A program made the translations under genes and the position numbers. Of a stretch of 41,623 nt of DNA, positions 1 through 11,486 are shown piece after piece (within the stretch, counting starts at the first letter, position 1; every line of letters begins with the position of its first letter). The stretch is from Actinomadura darangshiensis (GTDB lineage Bacteria; Actinomycetota; Actinomycetes; Streptosporangiales; Streptosporangiaceae): the NCBI RefSeq assembly GCF_004349235.1, contig NZ_SMKY01000049.1, positions 1 to 41,623 of the forward strand, in the 5' to 3' direction. The notes under the pieces were generated by a model. The model did no database searches, was not told the DNA's origin, and saw only the letters and a list, made by a program, of their open reading frames with translations.

Positions 1-1
1 C

Positions 2-733
2 CTCGTGGGTGGTGCCGGGGTGGTTGGAGTTGTGATCGAGCGGGCCAGCCGGGGGCCTGTTGTGCGCGGGGTCGTTACTGCGGGGGTCACCTGGGCTGTG
101 CTTGGGGGGACGTCTTTGGGGCGTGAGGGGCTCCTTATGGCGCGGGCCCTGGAGCACGGGGACGTCGAGGCGGCCAGGGGGCGGCTTTCTCATTTGTGCG
201 CGCGGGATCCCAAGGGGCTGGACGCGGCGGCTTTGAGCCGGGCGGTCGTGGAGTCGGTGGCCGAGAACACGTCGGACGCGTCGGTCGCTCCGCTGGTGTG
301 GGGCGCTGTGGCGGGTATTCCGGGGCTGCTCATGTACCGGGCCGTGAACACGTTGGATGCGATGGTCGGGTATCGGAGTCCGCGGTATGAGCGGTTCGGG
401 TGGGCGAGTGCGCGGCTCGATGATGTCGCCAATTGGGTTCCCGCGCGGGTGACCGGGGGATTGGTCGCGTTGTGTTCGGGGCGGGATGCTTGGCGGGTGC
501 TGGTCAGGGACGGGAAGAAGCATCCGAGTCCCAATGCCGGACGGTGCGAGGCCGCGTTCGCCGGGGCGCTCGGGGTGCGGCTGGGGGGCGTCAACGCCTA
601 TGGCGGACGGGTCGAGCAGCGGCCCGAGATGGGGGACGGCAGGGCGCCCGAGGTGAAGGACATCCGGCGGGCCGTGGGTCTTTCGGCGGCGGTGACGTTC
701 GCGGCGGCGGCCCTGATCTGGAGTGTGCGGTGA
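2..733 (+). CDS. cobD: Adenosylcobinamide-phosphate synthase CobD/CbiB (5' end cut by window)
   Basis: Membrane enzyme of late cobalamin synthesis that joins the aminopropanol (phosphate) side arm to adenosylcobyric acid. The reading frame is open to the left edge, so the gene starts outside the window; about 243 of the usual 300-330 residues are present. Family hallmarks are [11 protein letters not shown] and [14 protein letters not shown], followed by the C-terminal [17 protein letters not shown] block and a final hydrophobic helix ([16 protein letters not shown]). The stop overlaps the GTG start of cobQ by 4 nt, which implies translational coupling in one cob operon. Family identity is clear; only the true start is unknown. 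Confidence 0.93.
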   Translation, partial: LVGGAGVVGVVIERASRGPVVRGVVTAGVTWAVLGGTSLGREGLLMARALEHGDVEAARGRLSHLCARDPKGLDAAALSRAVVESVAENTSDASVAPLVWGAVAGIPGLLMYRAVNTLDAMVGYRSPRYERFGWASARLDDVANWVPARVTGGLVALCSGRDAWRVLVRDGKKHPSPNAGRCEAAFAGALGVRLGGVNAYGGRVEQRPEMGDGRAPEVKDIRRAVGLSAAVTFAAAALIWSVR

Positions 734-2241
734 GCGGGCTGCTGGTGGCGGGGACGACGTCCGATGCGGGGAAGAGCGTCGTCACGGCCGGGTTGTGCCG
801 GTGGCTGGCCCGGCAGGGGGTGAAGGTCGCGCCGTTCAAGGCCCAGAACATGTCGCTGAATTCGATGGTGACGAGTGATGGGGCGGAGATCGGGCGGGCG
901 CAGTTCATGCAGGCGCAGGCGGCGGGGGTGGAGCCGGCGGCGCGGATGAATCCGGTGCTGCTCAAGCCGGGTAGTGATCGCCGCAGTCAGGTGGTCGTGC
1001 TGGGGCGTCCGGTCGCCGAGGTCGACGCGCTTCAGTACGGGGAGCACAAGGAATGGCTTAAGGGTGTCGTCCTGGAGAGCCTTGAAGAGTTGCGGGCCGA
1101 GTACGACGTTGTGGTGTGCGAGGGGGCCGGGAGTCCTACCGAGATCAATCTGAGGGCCGGCGACATCGTGAACATGGGGCTGGCGCGGGCCGCGGATCTG
1201 CCGGTGGTGGTGGTCGGCGACATCGACCGGGGCGGGGTCTTCGCGTCGTTGTACGGCACGGTGGCGTTGATGGAGCCCGCGGATCAGGCATTGGTCGCCG
1301 GATTCGTCATCAACAAGTTCAGGGGCGCCCCGGAACTGCTGGCACCGGGGCTGGAGCAGCTGAAGATGCTCACCGGACGTCCAACGCTGGGGGTTCTGCC
1401 CTGGACGCTCGGCCTGTATCTCGACTCCGAGGACACCCTGGCATTGGACTCCCCACGGCCCGACGCGAAAGGGCCGTATGGGAAAGAGACCTTGCGTATC
1501 GCCGTCGTCCGGTTCCCGCGCATCTCCAATTTCACGGACATGGACGCTCTCGCCTGCGAGCCGGGGGTCGTGGTCCGGTACGCGGCGAGTGCAGGTGATC
1601 TGGCCGAGGCCGACCTGGTCGTCCTGCCGGGGACCCGGGCCACGGTCAATGACCTGGAATGGCTCCGCGACCGGGGAATGGCGGAGGAGGTCCGGAAACG
1701 AGCCCGCGAGGGACGGCCCGTGCTCGGCATCTGCGGCGGCTACCAGATGCTCGCCGAAGAGATCGTGGACGACGTCGAGTCCGGACGGGGCAGGGCCGAA
1801 GGACTGGGACTTCTCCCCGCGCGGGTCGAGTTTGGGAAAGAGAAGATCCTGGGGCGGCCGACGGGAACCGCGTACGGCGAAGACGTCCACGCCTACGAGA
1901 TCCATCACGGCGTGGTGACCGCGCAGGGCGAGCCTTTCCTCGACGGCTGCCGTAAAGGTGCCGTCTGGGGCACGACCTGGCATGGCGCCATGGAGAACGA
2001 CGGGTTTCGGCGGGCATTCCTGAAGGACGTGGCCGGGCAGGCGAATCGGGACTTCACCCCCGCCCCGGATATGGAGTTCGCGGCGCTGCGCGAGGCGACC
2101 ATGGACACGCTCGCCGATCTCGTCGAGCGGCACATGGACACCGATGCCGTGTGGCGGATCATCGAGGGCGGCGCGCCGGGCGGCCTGCCCGTCGTCCCGC
2201 CCGGCGGAGCCCCGGAACCGCCCGGCGCGGCGGTAGGGTGA
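730..2241 (+). CDS. cobQ: Cobyric acid synthase CobQ/CbiP
   Basis: Glutamine-dependent amidotransferase that amidates adenosylcobyrinic acid a,c-diamide at four carboxylates to give cobyric acid. The N-terminal P-loop-like segment GTTSDAGKS (about residues 9-16) and [10 protein letters not shown] form the ATP-dependent synthetase part. The C-terminal class I glutaminase has its nucleophile in GICGGYQ (Cys335) and the catalytic His in TWHGAMEND (His418). The 503 residues fit the family length. I chose GTG 730 because homology begins at [15 protein letters not shown] and because the start overlaps the cobD stop by 4 nt. A short Pro/Gly-rich tail (residues about 483-503) lies beyond the family core. 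Confidence 0.95.
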   Translation: MSGLLVAGTTSDAGKSVVTAGLCRWLARQGVKVAPFKAQNMSLNSMVTSDGAEIGRAQFMQAQAAGVEPAARMNPVLLKPGSDRRSQVVVLGRPVAEVDALQYGEHKEWLKGVVLESLEELRAEYDVVVCEGAGSPTEINLRAGDIVNMGLARAADLPVVVVGDIDRGGVFASLYGTVALMEPADQALVAGFVINKFRGAPELLAPGLEQLKMLTGRPTLGVLPWTLGLYLDSEDTLALDSPRPDAKGPYGKETLRIAVVRFPRISNFTDMDALACEPGVVVRYAASAGDLAEADLVVLPGTRATVNDLEWLRDRGMAEEVRKRAREGRPVLGICGGYQMLAEEIVDDVESGRGRAEGLGLLPARVEFGKEKILGRPTGTAYGEDVHAYEIHHGVVTAQGEPFLDGCRKGAVWGTTWHGAMENDGFRRAFLKDVAGQANRDFTPAPDMEFAALREATMDTLADLVERHMDTDAVWRIIEGGAPGGLPVVPPGGAPEPPGAAVG

Positions 2242-2298
2242 TCTGCTCGTAGGCACAGGCAGCAGCATCCGCACCCCAGGCATCAGGAGGAACGCCCC

Positions 2299-2931
2299 GT
2301 GACCGACCCGCGGTCCAGTCTGATCGTCCCGCTGCTGAAGGCGCGGGTGCCGGCCGAGGTCCAGCTCGAGTTCCCGCTGCCCGCCGACGAGGAGCCGATC
2401 CGCGACCCGTTCGCCGCCGACCTCTACGTCACCTACGCGCTGGAGGTCGCCGACGAGGGCGTGCCGTCCGGCCGCCGCTACGAGCACGTCGCCCGCCGGC
2501 ACTGCGCCGAGCTGGGCGTGGCGCCGGGCGAGCTGCGCCGCCGCGCCGTGATCAACCTGCGCGACCTGCGGCCCGAGCTGTCGCTCAGCTGGTACCCGGA
2601 CGTGCGCGCCGTGACGGTGTCGCTGGGCGGGTCCGGGCGCCGCGGGAGCCTGGAGTCCGGCCTGCTGCTGGACGAGGGGTTCCTGGAGAAGCTCGCGCAG
2701 GACGTGGACGGCGACCTCGTCGTCGCGGTGCCCGCGCGGGACGTGTTCGTCGCGTCCGGTACCGGTCATCCGGACGGCATCGACAAGCTTCGCTGGGCGG
2801 TCACGCAGGTGTGGGCGGAGGATCGCGGCGACGACGCCGCCGACCCGGCATGGGACGTTCCCGCCGGAAGCCTCCTCACCCACGACCTGATCGTGCGCCG
2901 CCCCGGCGGCTGGGACGTCCTGTCGGTGTGA
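2299..2931 (+). CDS. DUF1444-like hypothetical protein
   Basis: A 210-residue soluble protein with a GTG start 5-8 nt after a clear CAGGAGG ribosome binding site. It has no signal peptide or membrane segment. The central and C-terminal part (LLLDEGFLEKL, DLVVAVPARDVFVASG, GIDKLRWAVTQVW) resembles the DUF1444/YtpQ family, whose biochemical function is not established. I recognise this from pattern only, so the family call is tentative while the gene itself is well supported by codon usage and the ribosome binding site. It follows cobQ by 57 nt and may be read through from it, but nothing in the protein suggests a cobalamin role. It converges on the glycosyltransferase gene with only 15 nt between stops. 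Confidence 0.78.
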   Translation: MTDPRSSLIVPLLKARVPAEVQLEFPLPADEEPIRDPFAADLYVTYALEVADEGVPSGRRYEHVARRHCAELGVAPGELRRRAVINLRDLRPELSLSWYPDVRAVTVSLGGSGRRGSLESGLLLDEGFLEKLAQDVDGDLVVAVPARDVFVASGTGHPDGIDKLRWAVTQVWAEDRGDDAADPAWDVPAGSLLTHDLIVRRPGGWDVLSV

Positions 2932-2946
2932 AGCCGGTGGACCCCG

Positions 2947-4485
2947 CTACGACAGCCGCTTGAACTCGGGCCACAGCCGGGACCACGGGGCGCGCTGCCC
3001 GCGGCAGACCCAGATCGGCTTGCCCTGCTCCTGGTTGTCCAGGCCGACCCCGTTGTCGATCTCGCCGACCGGGCGCACGTCCGTCCAGAACCGCCGCAGT
3101 TCCGCGCCTTCGGCGACCGTTTCCGGCCCGACCACGATCGCGGACCCGGACGTGTCCGGCGGGCGGCCGAAGTACCAGTACCCGTTGTGGCCGCTGTAGG
3201 CGCGCGGCAGCCCGAGCCCAGGCCCGTACTTGTCGAGCGCCCCCGCCTCGCCGTAGTTGCTGACGACGATCGTCGCCGCGCCCCGCTCGTCCGGTGGCAG
3301 CGCCCGGTAGGCGTGCGCCACCTGCGCCGCGAACCGCGGCCAGCCGACCGTCTCCGCCGAGTCGGCGTTGACGGCGGGCTGCGGCGTGTCGGCCAGCCAC
3401 TTCACCGGGTAGACGGGCAGCGTGAGCAGCAGCGTCGTGATCCCGGTGAACACGTACACGGGGACGGACGTGAGCCAGCCGAACCCCCGGGGCGCGCCGT
3501 TCCGCTCGATCTCGACCGCGCCCGCCGCCCACAGTGCCGCCCACAGCCCGCTCAGGTAGTACGGCTTCCCGGCCGTGGCGAGGAACAGGACGTTCAGCAG
3601 CAGGTAGGCGTGCCCGAGGAAGCGGTACGCCCGTAGTTCGTCGGACCGGTACGTCCGCCACAGCCCGTAGATCCACAGCCAGGACGTGAGCACCCCGGTC
3701 AGCAGGATCTGGAAAGGGACGAACCCGGGCCGCCCCGCGAAGTCGCCCTTGCCGGCGATCGCGTCCGCCATGTCGAGCTGAGGCCAGCCGTGCCGCGCCT
3801 GCCACACCAGCCCTGGGACGACCGCGATCACCACGACGAGCGCCCCGGCCGCGAGCATCGGACGCCGAACGAAGGCGCGCGGGCCCGAGATCAGCAGCCC
3901 GCACACCAGTGCGGCCACCAGGAACGCCGCGAGGTACTTCACGTTCAGTGCCAGCGCCGACACGATCCCGACCGCGAGCAGCAGCCGGGAGTCGCGTGTC
4001 CGCACCCACCGCACGACCAGCCACACGATCACCGTCGACAGCAGGAGGTCGAGCGTCGCGGTGGAGAACGTGTGGCCGGCCGCGACGGCGAACGGGCACA
4101 CGGCGTATGCCGCGGCCGTCAGCAGTTGGGCCCGGCGCCCGCCGCCCATGTCGCGCGCCGTCAGACCGGCGACGACCACGCCGGCGGCGGTGAACAGCGC
4201 GGCCGGGACGCGCAGCGCGACGAGCGAGTCGCCGAACACCGCCGTCGCCGCCCGGCCGATCAGCGGCATCAGCGGGGGCTGGTCGGGATATCCCCAGGCC
4301 GGATGGCGCCCGGCCACCCGGAAGTACAGCTCGTCGCGGTGGTAGCCGTACCGGGCGCTGACGGCCAGCAGCACGGCGCCCAGGGCCGCCGCCAGCAGCA
4401 GCACCGGCTTCCAGGCGATCGGCGGTGAGCCGGTCGCGACGGCGGCTTCGACAGGACCGGGCGCCGCGGAGGCAGGAGCCGACAT
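2947..4485 (-). CDS. GT39/ArnT-type integral membrane glycosyltransferase
   Basis: A 512-residue polytopic membrane protein of the GT-C superfamily, which moves sugars from polyprenyl-phosphate donors to acceptors on the outer face of the membrane. After a Pro/Ala-rich N-terminus and the first helix (about residues 28-44) comes the first external loop with YGYHRDELYF, the acidic motif typical of GT39/PMT_2 enzymes, then WGYPDQPPLMPLIGR. About ten more helices follow, then a soluble extracytoplasmic tail of about 140 residues containing NYGEAGALDKYG and SGHNGYWYFG. Donor and acceptor cannot be read from sequence. The ATG is preceded by TAGATT with 6 nt between them and no Shine-Dalgarno, so the transcript is probably leaderless. 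Confidence 0.88.
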   Translation of the reverse strand: MSAPASAAPGPVEAAVATGSPPIAWKPVLLLAAALGAVLLAVSARYGYHRDELYFRVAGRHPAWGYPDQPPLMPLIGRAATAVFGDSLVALRVPAALFTAAGVVVAGLTARDMGGGRRAQLLTAAAYAVCPFAVAAGHTFSTATLDLLLSTVIVWLVVRWVRTRDSRLLLAVGIVSALALNVKYLAAFLVAALVCGLLISGPRAFVRRPMLAAGALVVVIAVVPGLVWQARHGWPQLDMADAIAGKGDFAGRPGFVPFQILLTGVLTSWLWIYGLWRTYRSDELRAYRFLGHAYLLLNVLFLATAGKPYYLSGLWAALWAAGAVEIERNGAPRGFGWLTSVPVYVFTGITTLLLTLPVYPVKWLADTPQPAVNADSAETVGWPRFAAQVAHAYRALPPDERGAATIVVSNYGEAGALDKYGPGLGLPRAYSGHNGYWYFGRPPDTSGSAIVVGPETVAEGAELRRFWTDVRPVGEIDNGVGLDNQEQGKPIWVCRGQRAPWSRLWPEFKRLS

Positions 4486-4491
4486 GAGCAG

Positions 4492-4497
4492 AATCTA
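4492..4497 (-). promoter_or_regulatory. -10 element of a probable leaderless promoter (glycosyltransferase)
   Basis: On the minus strand TAGATT stands 6 nt before the ATG at 4485, with a weak TGACTT 17 nt further upstream. No purine-rich ribosome binding site precedes the ATG. A TANNNT box at this spacing is the usual layout of leaderless genes in actinobacteria. Confidence 0.55.
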
Positions 4498-4590
4498 AGC
4501 GGCGGATGCGGCATAAGTCACGATCTTCGCCGCGTCCGGCCCCGGACACCGCCGACCGGAAAATCGGTGGGACTTGTCGGACGTCCTGCG

Positions 4591-4596
4591 TAGGGT
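4591..4596 (+). promoter_or_regulatory. -10 element of a probable leaderless promoter (LysE gene)
   Basis: TAGGGT lies 6 nt before the ATG at 4603; TGGGAC sits 17 nt upstream as a poor -35. No Shine-Dalgarno is visible. It faces away from the glycosyltransferase promoter across a 117-bp intergenic region. Confidence 0.5.
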
Positions 4597-4602
4597 GCGG
4601 GC

Positions 4603-5244
4603 ATGGTGTCGATCCATCAGCTGCTTGCCTTCTCCGCGATGGCGCTCGCCATCATCGTGATCCCCGGCCCCACGGTGCTGTTCGTGGTCGGCCGCGCCCT
4701 GGCCCAGGGCCGCCGCACCGCGCTCACCAGCGTGATGGGCAACGAGATCGGCGCGCTGCTGCTGTCGTTCGCGGTCGCGCTCGGCGTCGGTTCGGTCGTG
4801 GCACGGTCCGTGGTCGTGTTCACCGCGCTGAAGCTGGCGGGCGCGGCCTACCTCGTCTACCTCGGCGTCCAGGCGTTCCGGAACCGCCGCTCCCTGCGCG
4901 AGGCGATCGGGAGCGCCGCGCCCGAGAGCGGCAGCCGGAGCCGTGACCTGTGGCAGGGCTTCGTCGTCGGCATCACCAACCCGAAGACGACCGTGTTCTT
5001 CGTCGCCGTCCTGCCGCAGTTCGTCGACCGCGACCTCGGCCATGTGCCGCTGCAGATGCTGGTGTTCGGGCTGGTCTTCTCCTTCATCGCGCTGCTGTGC
5101 GACAGCGTGTGGGGCCTCGCCGCCGGGACGGCCCGCGCGTGGTTCGCCCGGTCGCCGCGCCGCCTCGCCGCGATCGGCGGCACCGGCGGGCTGATGATGA
5201 TCGGCCTCGGCGTCGCCGTCGCCGGGACCGGCCGCAAGGACTAA
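4603..5244 (+). CDS. LysE/RhtB-family amino acid exporter
   Basis: A 213-residue inner-membrane protein of the LysE superfamily, which exports amino acids or related small molecules by secondary transport. The first helix carries the family signature IVIPGPTVLFVVGRALAQG (about residues 17-35). Helices around residues 43-62, 64-83, 114-133, 146-168 and 186-208 give the usual six-helix pattern, and the loop before helix 4 has the conserved FVVGITNPKTTVFFVAVLPQF. Substrate cannot be assigned. It is transcribed divergently from the glycosyltransferase and converges, with a 4-nt overlap, on the permease relic. The start is fixed by the leaderless -10 spacing and by homology beginning at the first residues. 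Confidence 0.9.
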   Translation: MVSIHQLLAFSAMALAIIVIPGPTVLFVVGRALAQGRRTALTSVMGNEIGALLLSFAVALGVGSVVARSVVVFTALKLAGAAYLVYLGVQAFRNRRSLREAIGSAAPESGSRSRDLWQGFVVGITNPKTTVFFVAVLPQFVDRDLGHVPLQMLVFGLVFSFIALLCDSVWGLAAGTARAWFARSPRRLAAIGGTGGLMMIGLGVAVAGTGRKD

Positions 5245-5577
5245 GGCGGTTCCGGGGGGCGTCCCCCCACCGTGACTAGATTTTGGCTTTGGACGTCAGT
5301 GTCGGGGGTGCGGCCACGGGGCGGGGTGCGGCCGAAGCGGCGGCGCAGCGGGTAGGCGACCGCGACGACGGCGCGGCTGACCAGCGAGGCGATCAGCTGG
5401 GAGCGCTGCTCGGCCATGAACGCCATCGAGGCCAGCACGGCGAGCAGCGCGGCGATGACCAGCCAGGTGAGGTAGGGAACAGCCACATCCGGTAGGTGAG
5501 GCTGCCCGGGTCCTCGCGCCGCAGCCGGGCCCGCAGCCGGAGCCCGGCGTGGCTGCTGGTCTCGGACATCCTGACAA
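5241..5577 (-). pseudogene. Relic of an amino-acid permease C-terminus (truncated and frameshifted)
   Basis: Read on the minus strand, frame one gives LRLRARLRREDPGSLTYRMW followed by LFP. The next frame continues YLTWLVIAALLAVLASMAF, then RSQLIASLVS and AVVAVAYPLRRRFG. Joined, this is the last cytoplasmic loop and final two helices of a GABA/AnsP-type APC permease. The join falls at about 5474/5475, where one base is missing from what should be CCN-TAC. The preceding roughly 350 residues of a permease are absent: an in-frame stop lies at 5600-5602 and the kinase gene begins its 3' end at 5612. Both defects argue for a dead remnant. The identification is from residue pattern, not a database match. 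Confidence 0.72.
5246..5270. repeat. GC-rich hairpin repeat, short copy
   Basis: A run of six G (5254-5259), CGT, then six C (5263-5268) makes a tight hairpin just after the LysE stop. On the minus strand it reads GTGGGGGGACG then CCCCCCGG. The same two blocks flank a 10-nt insert in the element at 16976 inside dnaE2. It may also act as a terminator for the convergent genes, but there is no T run. Confidence 0.5.
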
Positions 5578-5611
5578 CGCTAGGTGACCTGCGGTGATGT
5601 CACGACGGGGG

Positions 5612-7273
5612 TCAAATGCCGCAGAGCGAGAAGTTGTCGAAGATCGCCTGCGGATATCCGGCCGCGCCCTCGGAGCGGACGACGACCAGGCCGCTCGGGC
5701 CTGGGGCGTCCGTCTCGGGCGGCGTGGCGGCGGACGACGCGACCTGCTTGCCGTTCACCCACATCGCGAGGTCGATGTTGCCGCCCCCGTGCTCGACGCA
5801 GGCGGCCTGGACGCGGTTGTCGTCGTCGCGGAGCCCGGGGACGGCGCCGGTCGTGACGGTCTTCGCCTGCCCGGACGACAGCTTGGCGATGCGTGCGCGC
5901 CCGTCCGAGCGGAGGAGGAACGCGTAGCCGGTGCCGCCGTGGCAGTACACGCCCGCCTCGCCGCCGGCGTCCTTCAAGGTGACCTTGACCTCGATGAGCT
6001 GGGAGCCGGGGACCTTGTCCACCGGCGCGTCGGCGGTCGTGCGCGTCGTCGTGGGCAGGACGTGGAGTTCGTATTTCCGGTCGCGGTAGGACGCGTCCCA
6101 GATGGCGGTGGTGGCCGTCTTCCAGCCGGAGTCCTCGTCGCTGAACTTGTCGTCGAAGACCTTGTCCTTGACGTCCGGCGGGTCGTCGCCGAGGTCGGCG
6201 GCCGCGCTCGTTCGGGAGCCGTCCGGGGTGCCGTCGCCGCCGGGGAGGTTGAGGACGCCGATCACGGTGGCGGCGGCGACGACGGCGCCGACCGCGACGA
6301 TGAGCAGGCCGTGGTTCCGGTAGGCGGGCGGCCTCTTCGCCGGAGCCGGAGCCGGAGTCGACGCCGGTGCCGCCGTGCTCCGCGCGTCGACCGGACGTGT
6401 CGGCGGCACGGAGTCGACGGTCGTCGCGACGGCCGCCGTCTCCGGCACGGGCGGTGCCGCCGGCTTGTTCTCACCGGTCAGGGCCTGGATCAGCTGCTTC
6501 ACCGTCGGACGCCCGGCGGGGTCCTTGGCGAGCGACCGGCCCACCAGGTCCCGGACGGCCGGGTCGAGGCCGTCCAGGTCGGGTTCGGCATTGGTGACCC
6601 GGTTGATGACCTCCGGTAACGTCCCGCCGCCGAACGGGGCGCGTCCCGTGCCCGCGTAGGCGACGACGCAGCCCCAGGAGAACACGTCCGCCGCCGGGGC
6701 GATCCCCGCACCGTGCATCAGCTCCGGCGCGATGTAGGCGGGCGTGCCGACGAACTGGCCGGTCCGGGTCGGGCCGTCGGAGGCGTCCAGCGCCCGCGCG
6801 ATGCCGAAGTCGATCACCCGCGGCCCGGTCGGGGACAGCAGCACGTTGGACGGCTTCAGGTCGCGGTGCACGATCCCGGCGCCGTGGATCGCGGCGAGCG
6901 CCGTCGCGGTGTTGACCGCGAGGGCCTCCAGGTCGCCGCCGCGCAGCGGCCCGTCCGCCTTGACGGCCTCCTCGACCGACGGCCCGTTCACGTACTCGGT
7001 CACCACGTACAGCGGGTCGCCGTCGAGGCGGGCGTCCAGGACGGCGGCCGTACAGAACCGGCTGACCTGCCGCGCGGCCGTCACCTCGCGGCGGAACCGG
7101 TCGTGGAACGCCTCGTCGTCGGCCAGCTCCGCGTTGATGACCTTGACCGCGACCTGCCGTCCCGCGTCGTCCTCGCCGAGGAACACGGTGCCCATGCCGC
7201 CGCGGCCGAGCCGGGCGGTGAGCCGGTACGGGCCGAGCCGGCGCGGGTCTCGGTCGCGGAGGGGCGCCTGCAT
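5612..7273 (-). CDS. Transmembrane Ser/Thr protein kinase with extracellular sensor domain (kinase A)
   Basis: A 553-residue Hanks-type (PknB-like) receptor kinase. The cytoplasmic kinase domain spans about residues 13-267: glycine loop LGRGGMGTVFLG, ATP lysine in VAVKV (Lys44), catalytic loop IVHRDLKPSN (Asp138), metal motif DFG (155-157) and activation segment ending GTPAYIAPE. A Pro/Ala-rich linker leads to one membrane helix (about 321-343) and a roughly 210-residue outer domain. That domain has the pattern FDDKFSDEDSGW, a YCHGG and VQAACVEHG cysteine pair, LAMWVNGKQV and FDNFSLC, which suggests a concanavalin-like beta-sandwich. The outer domain resembles that of kinase B but is divergent. 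The start is the first ATG ahead of the kinase domain. Ligand and substrates are unknown. Confidence 0.93.
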   Translation of the reverse strand: MQAPLRDRDPRRLGPYRLTARLGRGGMGTVFLGEDDAGRQVAVKVINAELADDEAFHDRFRREVTAARQVSRFCTAAVLDARLDGDPLYVVTEYVNGPSVEEAVKADGPLRGGDLEALAVNTATALAAIHGAGIVHRDLKPSNVLLSPTGPRVIDFGIARALDASDGPTRTGQFVGTPAYIAPELMHGAGIAPAADVFSWGCVVAYAGTGRAPFGGGTLPEVINRVTNAEPDLDGLDPAVRDLVGRSLAKDPAGRPTVKQLIQALTGENKPAAPPVPETAAVATTVDSVPPTRPVDARSTAAPASTPAPAPAKRPPAYRNHGLLIVAVGAVVAAATVIGVLNLPGGDGTPDGSRTSAAADLGDDPPDVKDKVFDDKFSDEDSGWKTATTAIWDASYRDRKYELHVLPTTTRTTADAPVDKVPGSQLIEVKVTLKDAGGEAGVYCHGGTGYAFLLRSDGRARIAKLSSGQAKTVTTGAVPGLRDDDNRVQAACVEHGGGNIDLAMWVNGKQVASSAATPPETDAPGPSGLVVVRSEGAAGYPQAIFDNFSLCGI

Positions 7274-7311
7274 GGCTCGACTCCCGGGGGGCGGAGGGGG
7301 CTGTGGTGTGG

Positions 7312-7340
7312 TTCAGTCTTTCGTACTCGGTCTCTATGAC
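7312..7340 (+). promoter_or_regulatory. Promoter of the alpha/beta hydrolase gene
   Basis: TTCAGT (7312-7317) and TATGAC (7335-7340) are separated by 17 nt, a reasonable sigma-70-type promoter. Transcription would start near 7347, which excludes the upstream ATG candidates and supports the GTG at 7384. Confidence 0.5.
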
Positions 7341-7358
7341 GCCCGATCATGGGGCGTC
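7338..7358. promoter_or_regulatory. Inverted repeat over the hydrolase transcription start
   Basis: GACGCCC (7338-7344) and GGGCGTC (7352-7358) are perfect 7-bp arms around a 7-nt centre. They overlap the end of the -10 box and the predicted start point, a position typical of a repressor operator or a 5' mRNA hairpin. Confidence 0.4.
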
Positions 7359-7383
7359 GGTTCACCGGACTGCGGGAGGAAAC

Positions 7384-8340
7384 GTGGACGTGACGGCGGA
7401 TGTGCTCGGCCCCGGATACGAGGCGATCGAGCTGCCGATGGGGCGGGACGCCGAGGGGGACGTCGTGGCGACGCTCGTGCGGCGCCGCCGCACGGATCCG
7501 TCCCGGCGGGCCGTGCTGTACCTGCACGGGTTCGTCGACTACTTCTTCCAGAAGCACCTCGCCGACTTCTACGTCGACCTCGGTTTCGACTTCTACGCCC
7601 TCGACCTGCGCAAATACGGGCGGTCGCTGCGTCCGCACCAGACCGCGAACTACATCGAGAGCCTGTCGGACTACTTCCCGGAGATCGACGAGGCGGTGCG
7701 GATCGTCCGGGACGTGGACGGCCACGACACGCTCCTGCTGAACGGCCACTCCACCGGCGGCCTGATCGCCGCCCTGTGGGCCGACCGCGCCAAGGGCCGG
7801 GGGCTGGTCGACGGCCTGTTCCTCAACAGCCCGTTCGTGGACCTCGCCGAGCCGCTGGTGCTGCGCAAGGTCGGCGCCGGGCTGGCGCGGGCGCTGCGTC
7901 CCCGGTTCCCGAAGGCGAAGCTGCCGGCGGGCGTGTCCGACCGGTACCCGCGCAGCATCCACCGCGACCACGAGGGCGAGTGGGAGTTCGACCTCGAATG
8001 GAAGCCGATCCTCGGGTTCCCGGTGCGGGCGGCGTGGCTGGCGGCCGTCCGCCGCGGGCAGCTGCGCCTGCACAAGGGCCTGGACGTCGACGTGCCGGTG
8101 CTGGTGATGGCGTCCACCCGAAGCGTCCGCCCGACCCGCAAGGTGCTGGACGTGACGGGCGCCGACGCCGTCCTCGACGTCGAGCACATGGCCCGCTGGG
8201 CACCGCGGATCGGACGGCATGTCACGCTCGTCCGCGTCGACGGCGGCCTGCACGACCTCGTGCTGTCCGCCGAACCGGCCCGCACGCGGGTGTTCGACGA
8301 GCTGACCCGCTGGACGAACGGCTACCTGCCGGCCGGCTGA
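7384..8340 (+). CDS. Alpha/beta hydrolase, lysophospholipase-like
   Basis: A 318-residue serine hydrolase of the alpha/beta fold. It shows the oxyanion-side motif AVLYLHGFVDYF (about residues 43-54), the nucleophile elbow NGHSTGG (Ser123), a late acid region (VEHMARW) and the catalytic His in DGGLHDLV. The layout matches actinobacterial proteins annotated as alpha/beta hydrolase or monoacylglycerol lipase-like; substrate is unknown. I start it at GTG 7384, 4-5 nt after GGGAGGA and about 37 nt after the predicted transcription start, rather than at ATG 7336, which lies inside the -10 region. There is no signal peptide, so it is probably cytoplasmic. It converges on kinase B with a 4-nt gap. 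Confidence 0.88.
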   Translation: MDVTADVLGPGYEAIELPMGRDAEGDVVATLVRRRRTDPSRRAVLYLHGFVDYFFQKHLADFYVDLGFDFYALDLRKYGRSLRPHQTANYIESLSDYFPEIDEAVRIVRDVDGHDTLLLNGHSTGGLIAALWADRAKGRGLVDGLFLNSPFVDLAEPLVLRKVGAGLARALRPRFPKAKLPAGVSDRYPRSIHRDHEGEWEFDLEWKPILGFPVRAAWLAAVRRGQLRLHKGLDVDVPVLVMASTRSVRPTRKVLDVTGADAVLDVEHMARWAPRIGRHVTLVRVDGGLHDLVLSAEPARTRVFDELTRWTNGYLPAG

Positions 8341-8344
8341 CCCG

Positions 8345-10036
<1,692 letters not shown>

Positions 10037-10112
10037 CGTGATCCTGAGGGGATATGGGGAGTCTTTGCGGTAGAACCCTAGCGGTCCTTCGCAATTTCGA
10101 CGCCGGAAGCGT

Positions 10113-11414
<1,302 letters not shown>

Positions 11415-11486
11415 GCGGGCGGCGCTCCTCGGAAGATCGTCTTTCGGGAGCCAGCCTATGGGAGTCAGGGGACCCGGACGGAGCGG

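Noticed and set aside
598..2883. A 761-residue open frame on the minus strand opposite cobQ
   Set aside because: It is the shadow of cobQ and its neighbour in high-GC DNA: arginine/proline/histidine-rich, no recognisable domain, no ribosome binding site, and it crosses two well-supported genes.
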